Positions 12,330 through 23,365 of a DNA stretch of 64,000 bases are shown here, piece after piece. Location: assembly GCA_028015205.1 (NCBI GenBank), contig CM051521.1:66944314-67008313 (forward strand), given 5' to 3'. The stretch is from Mytilisepta virgata. Taxonomy: Eukaryota; Mollusca; Bivalvia; Mytilida; Mytilidae. Both the position numbers and the translations under genes were made by a program. How positions within the stretch are numbered: position 1 is the stretch's first letter; each line of letters opens with the position of its first letter. The notes beneath the pieces are model-generated. The model did not search any database. It had not been told where the DNA came from and saw only the letters and a list, made by a program, of their open reading frames with translations.

Positions 12330-12870
12330 TCAGCAAAAGTGTATCCATAATAGGATGTGCATATTTCCAATATATATACTAACATTCTACCAAGTTTGAA
12401 GACTCTGGATTGAAACTGTAGGAGGAGTTGATTACACAAAATAGGTATCCTCCTTAAAGAATATCGCTAAAAACTAACTAAGTTACACAATCCAGAAATT
12501 CTGCAAAAATATTCCAAATGTATCCATAAATAGGAGGTGCACATATCTATTATATAATACAAACACTCTACCAAGTTTGAAGGCTCTGGATTGAAAACTG
12601 TAGGAGGAGTTGATTACACAAAATAGGTAGCCTACTTTTCCCACCCGCCCAACATTCACCATACTACAACCCGGAATTTACTCCGTGTAACATAGAAAAC
12701 AAAGCCTCATGGAGTTAATTAAACCTAATCATTACTTCATTCACAGTATCTTCTTCCCTGCACTTTCACAGAAAGTTCGGGGATATAGCGATTGTCTCCT
12801 TCCATTCGTCCGTCACACTTTCTTGTGACAACTCCTCCTTCACTTTTGGGTTTAGGAATTTCATTTCTAT
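12330..12870. repeat. ~180-bp tandem pair, probable HINE-type fragment
   Basis: Two copies of 'ctaccaagtttgaag...ctgtaggaggagttg' start near 12388 and 12569. Each includes 'tgtatccataaataggaggtg'-like sequence and ends 'ttgattacacaaaatagg'. About 150 bp further on, a CGGGGATATAGCG end is followed by GTCCGTCACAC. Short GTCC microsatellites next to a GGGG-TATA terminus mark the 5' ends of HINE-type elements in this window, so this is probably a degraded member of that class read from the minus strand. Confidence 0.45.
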
Positions 12871-14034
12871 ATTAGAATAGTTGCATACCACCTGCAGATG
12901 TGCAAAAAGGTTTAAGAATTTTGATTTTCTAAACAAGGGGCCCACAACTGTTGAACTTCAAAAATTTGGAATTCAAGCTTGTGACCTAAACCCGTCTTTC
13001 ATTTTTCAATTTATGCATTCGAAAGAATCTTAACCAAAATGTATATATTCTGAACTTTCCACTATGGATGCTTGTGCTGGAATGACCGCGTGTCCAACAA
13101 ATATCAAGCGTTCTTTGTTAGATTGTAGCCAATCAAATTGAAGCACAGCCTTGACCTCGTGTCACAACATCAAGAACCCAATTACTGATAACAAAGACCA
13201 TTACGTAACCTAATAACCAGAACATCTTGCCTCCCAACTTCTTTTATTTTCAATAAATTTATTTTTGGGCTGACAAGACTTGTGGAGACGAAAAACACTA
13301 CCATACTGTGATGACAACATACCTTACTAAGAGGCCGAGCTACGTTTGCAATATTGGCAAAGAATACACTGTATTGTGAGAAAAGTCATTTAATCAAAAC
13401 CAACCAATAATTAAAGATGGTGATAAACAATTATGATAAATCTGAATAAACGACATTACAATTTACAAAGGTGGGGGAGAAAAAAATTGCCACACATCCC
13501 TGCAAGGTAAATCTATTTATTACATCATTTGTTGTAAATTGCTGACATGTGCACATTTTGTGCATCAAAATTGGTATCAAAGAATTTATTTGATAGTTTG
13601 GAAATGATGCCAAGTATGAGCTTACCTGACATTAATACACTTTATAGCTGCCAGTTAACAATTAAAAAGCAATGTACTGTCTACATGTATATGTCATTTT
13701 ATGTCAAGTATTTTGTGCTATACCAAAATTACTGAATTAGGTACATAATTACTGGGACAAATTTTATTGTTTGTCTAAAACTACTGACAAAAGATTTAGT
13801 CTTCTTCTGTAAATGGACGTTTTCGAGTTGACGACAAAGTGATGAGTTCATATGCGCTCGTCTTCATTCTGTATGACGTCCAATGACGTGAATTTTTAAA
13901 ACTCGTTGAGATTTCCCAGTTTTCGTTTTGAACTCTTGTGAGGAACTATTATTCTTATTGTTATATTTGCAAATTTATTACAATAGTCTACTGTGTAAAT
14001 TTTGGATCTGTTGCAGTTTCCAGGTTTAATTAGT
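12871..14034. other. No gene called
   Basis: Mixed AT-rich sequence. At about 13323-13369 the minus strand has an AG acceptor-like site, a short open frame and an AAG/GTATGT donor-like site. Its phase does not fit the exons at 17559-27772, so it is not called. Nothing else stands out. Confidence 0.4.
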
Positions 14035-14427
14035 ATAGAATAGAGAATGGAAACGGGGAATGTGTCAAAGAGACAACAACCTGACCAAAGGGCAGAAAAC
14101 AGCTTGATGGCTACCAATAGGTCTTCAATGCAGAGAGAAAATCCAGCATTGAGGCGGACTTCAGCTAGGCCCTAAACAATAATGTATACTAGTTCAGCAA
14201 AATGGGCGGCCCATTAAACAAAAAAATGAACCAAAATTTGAAACACACAAGACTAACAAATACTAGAGGTTCCTAACTTGGGACAGGCGCAAAAATGATT
14301 AAACATGTTTTGTGAGATCTCAACCCTCCCCTTATGCCTCTAGCCAATGTGGAATACACTGTAAACAAACACACAGCGATACACACAGTAAAACTCAGTT
14401 CAAAAGATGTCCAAGTCCGATGTTAAA
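14035..14427 (-). repeat. Interspersed repeat R1, copy 1, main part
   Basis: Reverse-orientation match to 43490-43824: shared blocks include 'agaatggaaacggggaatg', 'gagacaacaacctgacca', 'cttgggacaggcgcaaaaa' and 'agttcaaaagatgtc'. The remaining part of the copy continues at 17376-17470, on the far side of HINE copy C, so the HINE landed inside this repeat. The class of R1 is unknown. It has no coding frame. Confidence 0.8.
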
Positions 14428-14616
14428 CTAGAGGCTCTCAAGAGCCTGTATTGCTCACCTGGATTTAACTTTTCACCTTGAGAGGACTAAAAATTTAAAT
14501 GTTGCAGTCAATTTGGTTTTTCTACAGGTTTTATGTAACTAATTTCAGCTGTGGCACCCATCTTGGTTGACAGTCCAGGTCAATGGACACATTTCTAAAA
14601 AGAACTATCTAAGGAC

Positions 14617-15806
14617 CAGGGATCACCATGACCTATTCTAGCGTGGCGGTGCACCACGCTTGGATTTTCCTCCGCCACCTTTGATTTGCATGCACCACGC
14701 TTAATTTGTTGTCCGCCACGCTTCAAAAATCAATAGATTGTAGTTAAATACCGAAACCTCTAAACCAATTATCATGTCAGTGGCAATTAGACAATCTAAT
14801 TAACATTTGATAGTGTGAACAGTGGCAGTGCCTCCAGGATGTGTACAACAGCTGATTGTAAATAGTTACATTGTTACGAGTTGTTGAACAGACGACTTGT
14901 ACAACATACAGGGGAAAATAATGTTGGCAATTTAGATTAAAAATAAATAAAACAGGCTTCAAATGTAATTGAAATGAATAAATATCGTCATTTCAGATAA
15001 TTAAAAGTAATTTTTAAACAGATTTATATATTTATGATAAAAATATTGTATGTTGAACATCGCGGTAAAACTACGAAGTAAACAAAATGCGAAAAATCCC
15101 AAAAGTTGAACTGTTTTTTTTCCTTCATCCAGGGAAAGAAAAGTTATCAATCTACAATCAATGTGATTAAGTGATGACTACACATTGTTATCCTAATGAT
15201 TTCCATATCAGCTGATTGAAAAATTAATTGTAACAACTGTACACCAAATCTGAACTTACCAAGCCGACGTTGAATCGTCCAAGCCGACATTCCTGAACAT
15301 TAATTTCAGAAATATCAAAAACTGTTAATTATTTTAATCAAAATTATGATTTGGAATAAATAATGGACAGTTACTAGACAATTCAGTAATCATGAAGAGA
15401 TCTTCAAAGCAAGACATTACCACTTTCTTCAGTGCGAAAGTACGGAGGGTAGAAACAGACCACGAATGTACCACTGTAATAGACTTTTAACTACCAAAGA
15501 GCAGCTACTTTGTGGAACAGCATTACAAACAGAAGCATAGGCCTTGGTGAACTGAATAAGGACACAGACAGCAGGGACAACTGAACAAGACATGAGTTAG
15601 AAACATTTGTTAGTGCTCAACATGACAATTGTGCTTACTGTGCTGTTATGTTTTATCCTTGATATATATATATAGTAATATAATAAAGATGTATGTAAAG
15701 TTTTTTTTTTCTTTCTAAGGACACATTTATGCCGAAGGAGGGATGCGAACGAACACGACACAATATCTCTCCCCCACCCTTGATTTTCATTCTGTGGTGA
15801 TCCCTA
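14617..15806. mobile_element. hAT-like non-autonomous element with 6-bp TSD
   Basis: Terminal inverted repeats CAGGGATCACCA (14617-14628) and TGGTGATCCCTA (15795-15806) are flanked on both sides by AAGGAC (14611-14616 and 15807-15812). The uninterrupted family 1 sequence reads 'ctaaggaccattgctgcc', which confirms the insertion. The CAGGG start is hAT-like. The motifs GCACCACGCTT and CCGCCACGCTT recur just inside the left end, resembling hAT subterminal transposase-binding repeats. A 6-bp duplication differs from the usual 8 bp of hAT; the hAT6-type subgroup would fit, but that is from memory. It carries a remnant of a transposase N-terminus at 15392. Confidence 0.7.
15392..15490 (+). pseudogene. 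Remnant of transposase N-terminus
   Basis: An ATG-started frame of 32 codons begins MKRSSKQDITTFFSAK and then stops. A basic start followed by an 'ITTFF' motif resembles the N-termini of hAT-type transposases and related BED/ZMYM-like proteins. That is a weak similarity judged by eye. It lies inside the CAGGG-ended element and would make sense as the left-over coding start of an autonomous parent after an internal deletion. Confidence 0.35.
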
Positions 15807-17375
15807 AAGGACATTACTGCTAAGTCTGGCTAAGTGTTTTCAGACAAGAAGATTTTCCCATAGGGTCCTATATTAAACTAAATTTGGCTGTGGTTGCCAT
15901 CTTGATCGACAATCTGGTTGATCGGACACATTCTGAAAGATGACCATCTCTGGACCAATGCTGCCAGCTTTAGTTCCAATTGGCTCAGTAGTTTCAGACG
16001 AGAAGATTTTTGAGAAACTTTCGCATAGGGTCCTAAACTAAGTTCGGCTTTGGCGGCCATCTTTATTGACAGTCAAAGAAATCAGACACATTTCTCAATG
16101 AGGACCTCCTAAGGACCATTGCTGCCAAGTCTGATTCCAATTGGTCTTGTGGATTCCCACAAGAAGATTTTTCAATAGGGCCCTATGTTAAACTAAGTTT
16201 GGCTGTGGCTCCCCTCTTGGTTCACAGTCCAGGAAATCGGACATATTTCTGAAAAAGGACCTCCTAAGGACCACTGCTGCCAAGTCTGGTTCCAATTGGT
16301 CAAGTGGTTTCAGACAAGAAGATTTTTCAATGAATTTTCCCATACGGCCCTATGTTAAACAAGTTCGGTTGTGGTGGCCAACTTGGTTGACAGTCGGGTC
16401 ATCGGATGCAAATCTGAAAGAGGACCATCTAAGGACTATTGCTGCTAAGTCGTGTTCATATTGCCATTATGGGTCAAATTGTTTCAAACAAGAAGATTTT
16501 GCAATGAATTTTCCCATAAGGCCCTATGTTAAACTAACTTTGGCTGTGGCAGCTATCTTGGTTAACAGTTCAGGTCATCGGACATTATTCTGAAAGAAAA
16601 CCACCTAAAGGACAATAACTGCCATGTTTGGTTCCAATTAGCCTGGAAGTTTCATAGATTTTTTTAAATTCATGCCCCCTTTTTCTATTTTTAGTAACAG
16701 CAGTCATGTCAGATGAAAGTCACGGATGCCAGGCATAATTTAGGAAGGGGACCATTCCACTAAAGTTTGGTCCTAATTGGCCCAGTGGCTTCAGAGAAGA
16801 AGATCTTTAAAGGAAAGTTCACCCCAGACACCGTCTTTAAAGGGAATAAACTCCTATAAGTGTTCAATCAATGATTTTGGTCATTTGACTTATTTGTAGA
16901 TCTTACTTTGTTGAAAATTTTTGCTGTTAACATTTTGTCTTTTTCTATAATAATATTCAAGATAATAACCTAAAACTGCAAAATTTACTAAAAATTAACA
17001 ATTCAGGGTCAATAACCCAACAAAGGGTTGACCGATCCGTCTGAAAATTTCATGGCAGGTACATCTTTACCTGATCAATACTTTTACCACAGTCTGTTTT
17101 GCTCTTAATGCTTTAGTTTTTGAGATATAAGACAAAAACTTCAGTTTACCCCTATGTTCTATTTTTAGCCATGTCGGCCATGTTGGTTGGCTGGCAGGGT
17201 CATCAGACATAAATTATAAACTAGATACCCTAATGATGCTTGTGGCCAAATTTGGTTCCTTTTGGCCCAGTAGTTTCAGAGGAGAATATTTTTCTAAAAG
17301 TTAACGGACTCCGATGGAAGACGGACACCAAGTGATGAGAATAGATCACTTGACCCTTTGGGTCAGGTGAGCTAA

Positions 17376-17470
17376 AAATGTCACAGAAGAAACAAAGCAA
17401 AATGACAATGATCAATATATATTAACAAATAGTGCATGCTTTGGGACGTGGGCTGTTGCTCATTGTTGAA
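17376..17470 (-). repeat. Interspersed repeat R1, copy 1, distal part
   Basis: Continues the R1 copy of 14035-14427 beyond HINE copy C: 'cacagaagaaacaaagcaaaatga' corresponds in reverse to 43440-43485. It lies between the HINE and the last exon of the minus-strand gene. Confidence 0.75.
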
Positions 17471-17558
17471 GACCATAAAATCCTACCTAACTATTGACGT
17501 TACCATCCAAAAGGATAATATCTCATTGACTTGCAACAAATATTATTGAATTCTCATC

Positions 17559-17593
17559 TCACTCAGTGTTCAAGTTGGAGGGCCAGTTGTATC
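17559..17593 (-). CDS. Small unrecognised spliced gene, last coding exon
   Basis: Last coding exon of the minus-strand gene that starts at 27772. A classic acceptor (pyrimidine tract ending TTTTTCTCCAG) precedes 17593. The upstream exon leaves one base (phase 1), which combines with GA to give Gly. The frame then reads GYNWPSNLNTE and stops with TGA at 17559-17561. The intron 17594-17671 is only 78 bp and starts GTAGGT. I see no clear AATAAA signal downstream. The R1 repeat and HINE copy C begin within 90-190 bp of the stop and may supply the 3' end. Confidence 0.55.
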
Positions 17594-17671
17594 CTGGAGA
17601 AAAAGTTAAAAGAAATAATCATGGTGTAAGAAAAGATACAATGTTTTTTCTGTTATCTGTTGAGAACCTAC

Positions 17672-17768
17672 CTTCTTCTTCTTCATGTGGGGGTGATTCT
17701 GAAGACAGTATTTTTCTTTTTAAAGATTTGTTCTCTGATTGAGGTGTCCGTACAAAAAGAGGCTTCTC
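17672..17768 (-). CDS. Small unrecognised spliced gene, middle exon
   Basis: A 97-bp exon bounded by an acceptor (TTTTTATTTCATAG before 17768) and a donor (GAAG/GTAGGT at 17672/17671). In phase 0, which matches exon 1, it encodes 32 residues: a basic stretch (LKRKILSS, residues 41-48 of the whole protein) followed by a Ser/Pro then glutamate-rich tail (PPHEEEE). The motif VRTPQSENK is a possible Ser/Thr-Pro phosphorylation site. The look is of a small nuclear, disordered protein, but that is inference; I cannot name a family. HINE copy D begins only 73 bp upstream in intron 1. Confidence 0.6.
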
Positions 17769-17840
17769 CTATGAAATAAAAAGAAAAAGTTAAAATTTAT
17801 CAACGTTTTAGTTTTCTTTCTGATCTGATACACCTCAAAA

Positions 17841-19616
17841 CTAGAGACTCTCAAGAGCCTGTATCGCTCACCTGGATTTAACTTTTCACCTTGAGCAGAC
17901 CTAAAAATTTAAGTGTTACAGTCAATTTGGCTGGTTTTTCTATAGAATTCTATGTTAAACTAATTTCAGCTGTGGCAGTCATCTAGGTTGACAGTCCAGG
18001 TCAACGGATACATTTCTAAAAGAGAACCATCTAAGGACTATTTCTACTAAGTCTTGTTCCAACTGGCTAAGCGGTTTCACACAAGAAGATTTTTAAATGA
18101 ATTTTCTTATAGGGTCCAATATTTAACAAAGTTCTGTGTGGCAGCCATCTTGGTTGACAAATCGGGTGATTGGACACATTTCTGAAAGAGGACCTCCTAA
18201 GGACCAATGCTGCCAAGTCTGCCTCCAATATGTCAAGTGGTTTCAGACAAGAAGATTTTTCAATGAATTTTTCCAAAGGCCCCTATGTTAAACTAAGTTC
18301 GGGTGTGGCGGCCATCTTGGTTGACAGTCTGGGTCATCGCACAAAATTCTGAAAGAGGACCATCTAAGGACCATTGCTACCAAGTCTTATTCTAATTGCC
18401 TTAGTGGTTTCAGACGAGAAGATTTTTGATTGAATTTCCCATAGGGTCCTATGTTAAACTAAGTTCTGCTGTGGTGGTCATCTTGATTCACAGTCCACGA
18501 AATCAGACACATTTCTGAAAAAGGACCTCCTAAGGACAAATGCTGCCAAGTCCTGGTCCAATATGTCAACTGGTTTCAGACAAGAAGATTTTTCAATGAA
18601 TTTTCCTATAGGGCCCAATGTTAAACTAAGTTCAGTTGTGGCGGCCATCTTGGTCGACAGTCCAGGTCATCGGACACACCTCTGTAAGAGGACCATCTAA
18701 GGACCATTCCTGCCAAGTCTGGTTCCAATTGGTCAAGTGGTTTCAGACAAGAAGATTTTTCAGTGAATTTTCCCAAAAGGCCCTATGTTAAACTGAGTTC
18801 GGCTGTGGCAGCCATCTTTGTTAACAGTACGGGTTATTGGACATATTTCTGAAAGAGAATCTCCTGAGAACCATTACTGCCAACTTTGGTTCCAACTGGC
18901 CTTGTAGTTTCATATAAGAAGATTTTTGAAATTCACCCTCCCCCCTCCCCTTTTTCTATTTTTAGTAACAGCAGCCATGTCAGTTGGCAGTCGGGATGCC
19001 AGACATAATTTTGGAAGGGGGCCATCCAAGGACCATTCCACTAAAGTTTGGTCTCAATTGGCCCAGTGATTTGAGAGAAAAAGATCTTTAATGGACAGTT
19101 TACGCTGGATGCCGTCATTAAAGGGCAAAAACTCTTATAAATGGTCAATCAATGATTTTGGTCATTATTTGTAGATCTTACTTTGTTGAACATTTTTGCT
19201 GTTTACAATTTGTCTTTATCTATAATAATATTTAAGATAATAACATAAAACTGCAAAATTTCCTTAAAATTAACAATTCAGGGGCAATGACCCAACAAAG
19301 GGGCAACCGATTCGTCTGAAAATTTCATGGCAGGTAGAAATTCACCTGATGAACATTTTTACCCCATGTCAGTTTTGCTCTTAATTGCTTTAGTTTTTGA
19401 GATATAAGACAAAAACTGCAGTTTACCCCTATGTTCTGTTTTTAGCCATGTCGGCCATGTTGGTTGGCAGGCGGGGTGGTCGGACATATTTTTTAAACTA
19501 GATACCCCAATGATGATTGTGGCCAAGTTTGGTTACATTTGGCCCAGTAGTTTGAGAGGAGATTTTTGTAAAAGTTAACAGACGACGCCGACGGACGACG
19601 ACAGACAGGTGAGCTA
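17841..19616 (-). mobile_element. HINE/Helentron-like element, family 1, copy D
   Basis: The minus-strand 5' end at 19616 has TTTTTAGCTCACCTGTC followed by a GTCGTC/GTCC stretch. The 3' end at 17841 has CCAGGTGAGCGATACAGGCT, the stem-loop and CTAG next to a T-run. The body has five or six ~165-bp units with 'gtggcggccatcttggttga' and 'aaggaccatt(g/a)ctgccaagt'. It lies in intron 1 of the small gene, in the gene's sense orientation, right beside the middle exon. It is colinear with copy E (44710-46518), which is the opposite way round. Confidence 0.75.
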
Positions 19617-20632
19617 AAAAAGAATAAGAAAAAAATCCAATAATACAATGTACCCCGGTATATATCCAATGCTAGACTAACTAATTGTTGTTTAAAATCT
19701 AGAGGATATTATTACATGCATATTCAAAAGAAGAACAAACTCATGTAATAAGAATACGAACTCTTAATTTGTTCCAAACTGACTGATATTTAGAATAATA
19801 ATTTAGAAATATATGGAAATGGTGAGCTGTTAAAAGGGGCATAAAACGACTTACATGTAAATGTACAAAATACAAAAGTGAACAACATCAACAAAACAAA
19901 CAAAACAAAAAAACAACAAAAGTTAAAAGTCAAAAGTCAAAATTGCCGAAGGTTTCGACCCATATGGCCTTGATCATAAGCATGAAAAAACAAAAAGATG
20001 TTGACTCTCAGACCCAGAGCAAGACTGATATTTAACATGCTAGCTCAGGAAAACTATTCACCCCATTGGAATAAATTCACAGCATACCCATCTTTGCAGT
20101 GTGCTTAAAAGAGAATCAGCAATTTTTAAGTCTTTGGTTTGATCCATCCTTGGATGACCCTCTTAACCTCATAAGTTTGAGGCACACTCTCTACCATGAG
20201 GTAACAGAGGCAGTTGATTATTCACAACCTCCAGATTATCTTGAAAATATTAAATGGAGTCCTATCCTAAATATATTATGGTTTACTGAGAATAAGTGTT
20301 TTAAAACAATACCTACTGTTAATTTGGAAAATACTGCATCTACTTATTATTTTAAATCTTGAAAAATCCACAATGGTGTGAAAATTTACTTAACTACAAT
20401 ATGTATACATGTAAATGTTGCAGTAGAATGTTATAATCAAAAGTAAAATGATTGCCATCTTCACACTGTTCCATTTTTCACATCAGTAAAAACATCACAT
20501 TAATTTCTAAATTGAACCTAGACAAACAGACAAAAAGAATTATTTTTTGACTTGTTCATATATGGTCAATTATCACATATTTTATTGAAATAATGCTGAT
20601 TTTGCATTTGTAATAAAAGCATAATTTGAAGC
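19617..20632. other. Intronic spacer; one unassigned open frame
   Basis: AT-rich. A plus-strand frame at 20099-20362 (87 residues) contains a reasonably complex peptide (SLWFDPSLDDPLNLISLRHT...) and is preceded by an AG at a pyrimidine stretch (TTTGCAG before 20099). I cannot link it to any family or neighbouring exon. It could be an exon relic on the plus strand. Confidence 0.35.
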
Positions 20633-20633
20633 A

Positions 20634-21150
20634 TGTTATTTGCCCGCAGGGCAATAACATCATACAAGGGTAGATAACATGTTATCTGCCCTCACGCGAG
20701 CCTTATTGACGTCACTTCCACTCATCCGTAAATAATTGTCTGATCATTATTTACGGTAAACAAACCATGTGCATAAATGTTCTTAGCAGCTTCCAATAGG
20801 GACTTATAAAATCTATTTGTAGATCTAAGAAAAGCACAGAAACTGAAGTTGCATTCATTTGTTAGACTTTATACTAAAAGTGAAAGAAATAATTTACTAG
20901 CTGTAGCACTGTGAATGTGCACTTTATATTCATTCGCCACATTAGTGTTGTTCAAAACCTCACAGACTTGCTTGAAGACAGAAAAATTGAATTCAGCCTT
21001 AAAATTATTTCTTGGCAGTGGCAAAATATGTGATAAATAGATTAATAGGCCTTGTTATCAGCCCTTGACTGATATCGTCCTCGGGGCCGATATCAAGGTC
21101 TTCGGCTGATAACAAGGGCAATATGAAAAAGGCCATGTATTAATCTATCA
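20634..21150. repeat. Cluster of perfect hairpins and a ~110-bp palindrome
   Basis: Three short hairpins (GTTATTTGCCC/GGGCAATAAC at 20636-20659; AGATAACATGTTATCT near 20674; CCGTAAATAAT/ATTATTTACGG at 20727-20757) are followed by a longer inverted repeat with arms 21038-21063 and 21104-21148 sharing 'tagattaata', 'ggcc' and 'ttgttatcagcc'. The motif GATATC is present in both halves of the core. It probably marks the ends of one or more small palindromic elements. There is no coding content. Confidence 0.6.
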
Positions 21151-21299
21151 TTATCACCTTAAATGTATCTGTGTAATACTTCATATCTAGAAGATGGAAA
21201 ACTGTTAACCAAGTGATAATAATCAACTAAATGCGAAATCTCTACAAATGTTTCCATGGTTGCATCATGTGTATATTTATATGGATGGGTAAATATCTA

Positions 21300-21305
21300 G
21301 GTATT
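21300..21305. repeat. 6-bp target duplication, left (GGTATT)
   Basis: GGTATT directly precedes the left arm of the 3.1-kb inverted repeat; the same hexamer directly follows the right arm at 24408-24413. Confidence 0.55.
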
Positions 21306-22341
21306 TATGGAAGGGAATTACCGCCATAATGATAACGATATATTCTTGTTGTATTATTACTATTCTTATTCCTATTATTGTAATTGTCAGCTGTATTATG
21401 ATAAATCTTATTTTCTAATTTCATAAACATCTAATTTCTATTTTATATTATTAAATTTCTAAATTGTTACAGGCCGATTATTAATTTTTTATTGTAACTT
21501 TTCTACTTTCATGCATAAATTTTTAAATTTTATTTTCCAAAATTATACTTTTAAACTTTACAACCTCAAGCTTGTCAAATCCTGAAATGAAAAAGATCAA
21601 ATATCCCGTTTCCATAAAAAATACACGAATTAGAATTTAGAACTTAGAACTTAGACGAATAGCAATCAGCATATTGGAATTTAGAACTTACGAATTGGAA
21701 TTTAGACGAATGCGAGTTAGCATAATTGAGTTGGCATAATTTAATGTCACATTATGACGATCAGTGGCGCTGTCGTCTGTACAATGAATCTCCCTCATCA
21801 TGTGACCTTGTTTACGACAACTAGAACGATAGCTGAGGGTCTTAAAGAGGGGGTATGAGAACGAACAACGTGAAATAAAAACATTTTCGCTGAAATCGAA
21901 TCACGAATAATAAGCAACGTTCTAAGGAAAAGAAAACGGACATATACAATTTTTTTTTTTAATATTCACTTCTTTATTAAATTGAATATTGATGGAACTG
22001 ATTAGCCTATATCAGAATTTCCCGTATCTTCAATACCGTAACACGTAAAATAACGAATCGCGGGCAATAAAAAGAACTGGAAACGCCCAAAGATCGAAAA
22101 CACGAGAAATGAAATGGGGAAAACGCAGCACGATAAACACGCTGCACGTTACCTCCCTCATAACTCTGGGGCCGTCAGATTTACGGCTGTGGTTCACTGT
22201 TTACCCAGTAAGTTTTAAAAGAAATATTGGATGGACACTGGTGGATTTAGAGAAGTGGAAGGGCCCGCCCCTTTTTAGCCGAGACCATATATTATGTATA
22301 AAAGTCCCATAAAATTATCCCGGGTCTCCTGTTGTCTTCGG

Positions 22342-22406
22342 GGCCTGTATACGATATTTATTGTGGGTAGGCCTACTCACAATAACTATCGTATTTTACA
22401 GGCCCT
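22342..22406. repeat. Sub-hairpin in left arm
   Basis: Within the left arm, GGCCTGTATACGATAT...TTATTGTGGGTAGGCC pairs with GGCCTACTCACAATAA...ATCGTATTTTACAGGCC, a local palindrome about 65 bp long centred on TAGGCCTA. The right arm has the matching palindrome at about 23302-23365. Confidence 0.75.
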
Positions 22407-23301
22407 ATGCTTTTTCACTAAAGAATTGTCAGATGCCGTGACCCGGATCCGACACTGATCACAGGGCTCGTATCAATATAGTCTTTCGATCACCAATCAT
22501 TACTGGTTGATACGAGGGAAGGGGAGGCTTTTCATAAAACTTTTCATATTGAATCCTTGAAGTCCTCAGTGGGTGATGTGAAGCCCCCGGAATTTCCTGG
22601 ATTTTCTGAGATAAATTTTAGCATAAAAATAAAAGTTTTATGCCCCCTGACAAAAAATTGGGGGTGGGGTGGGTGTATATGCCGCTTTGTTCGTCCGTCT
22701 GTCTGTCTGACCCAAAGCAAATCGTTTCCAGATGATTACTCAAGTTTCCTTTAACCAATCATTCTGATATTTGAACACAACGTTACTGGCTTATATTAAA
22801 ATACAGGTCAAGTTCTATTATGGGAGGAGCAAGGATCCCAAAATTTAAACCTCACCCCTGTTTTCTCATAGCATTTTTATAACAGAAATTGACCTGTGTT
22901 TTTTTATAAGTAACATTGTGTTCAAATATCAGAAGGATTGGTCAAAGGAAACTTGAATAATCATCTGGAAATGGGACAGACAGACAGACGGACGAACAAA
23001 GCGGCATATCCCCCCCCACACCCATTTTTTTTTGTCAAAATTTATCTCAGAAAATCCAGGAAATTCCGGGGGCTTCACATCTTGGATATCCAAAACGGCT
23101 TCGCCCTGGACCAACTGAGGACTTCAAGGATTCAATATGAAAAGTTTTATGGAGAGCCCCCTCCCCTTTCCCCAGTATCAACCAGTAATGATTGGCGATC
23201 GAAAGACTATATTGGTACGAACCCCTGTGATCAGTGTCAGATCTAGGTTTTCGAAACGTTGGGACACGGCATCTGACAATTTTTAGTGAAAAAGCGTAGG
23301 G

Positions 23302-23365
23302 CCTGTAAAATACGATAGTTATTGTGAGTAGGCCTGCCCACAGTTAATATCGTATACAGACCCCG
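23302..23365. repeat. Sub-hairpin in right arm
   Basis: Counterpart of the hairpin at 22342-22406: 'gggcctgtaaaatacgatag' pairs with 'taatatcgtatacagacccc'. Each arm can therefore fold on itself as well as with the other arm. Confidence 0.75.

Larger units (their letters stand above)
14428..17375 (-). mobile_element. HINE/Helentron-like element, family 1, copy C
   Basis: The 3' end at 14428 reads, on the minus strand, CCAGGTGAGCAAT, then the stem-loop GGCTCT-TGA-GAGCC and CTAG next to a T-run. The 5' end at 17375 has TTTTTAGCTCACCTGACCC paired with GGGTCAAGTGATC. Internal blocks of about 170 bp repeat 'ggtggccatcttggttgacagt' and 'caagaagatttttcaatgaa'. Comparison with the unoccupied R1 copy near 43486 shows a clean insertion into an A/T run without a visible target duplication, as expected for Helentron-type rolling-circle elements. 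A hAT-like element is nested at 14617-15806. Confidence 0.75.

Noticed and set aside
13323..13369. Possible exon on the minus strand (frame VFFANIANVARPLSK between acceptor-like and donor-like sites)
   Set aside because: It needs an upstream exon ending in phase 2, and the nearby gene ends with an in-frame stop at 17559; there is no partner exon.
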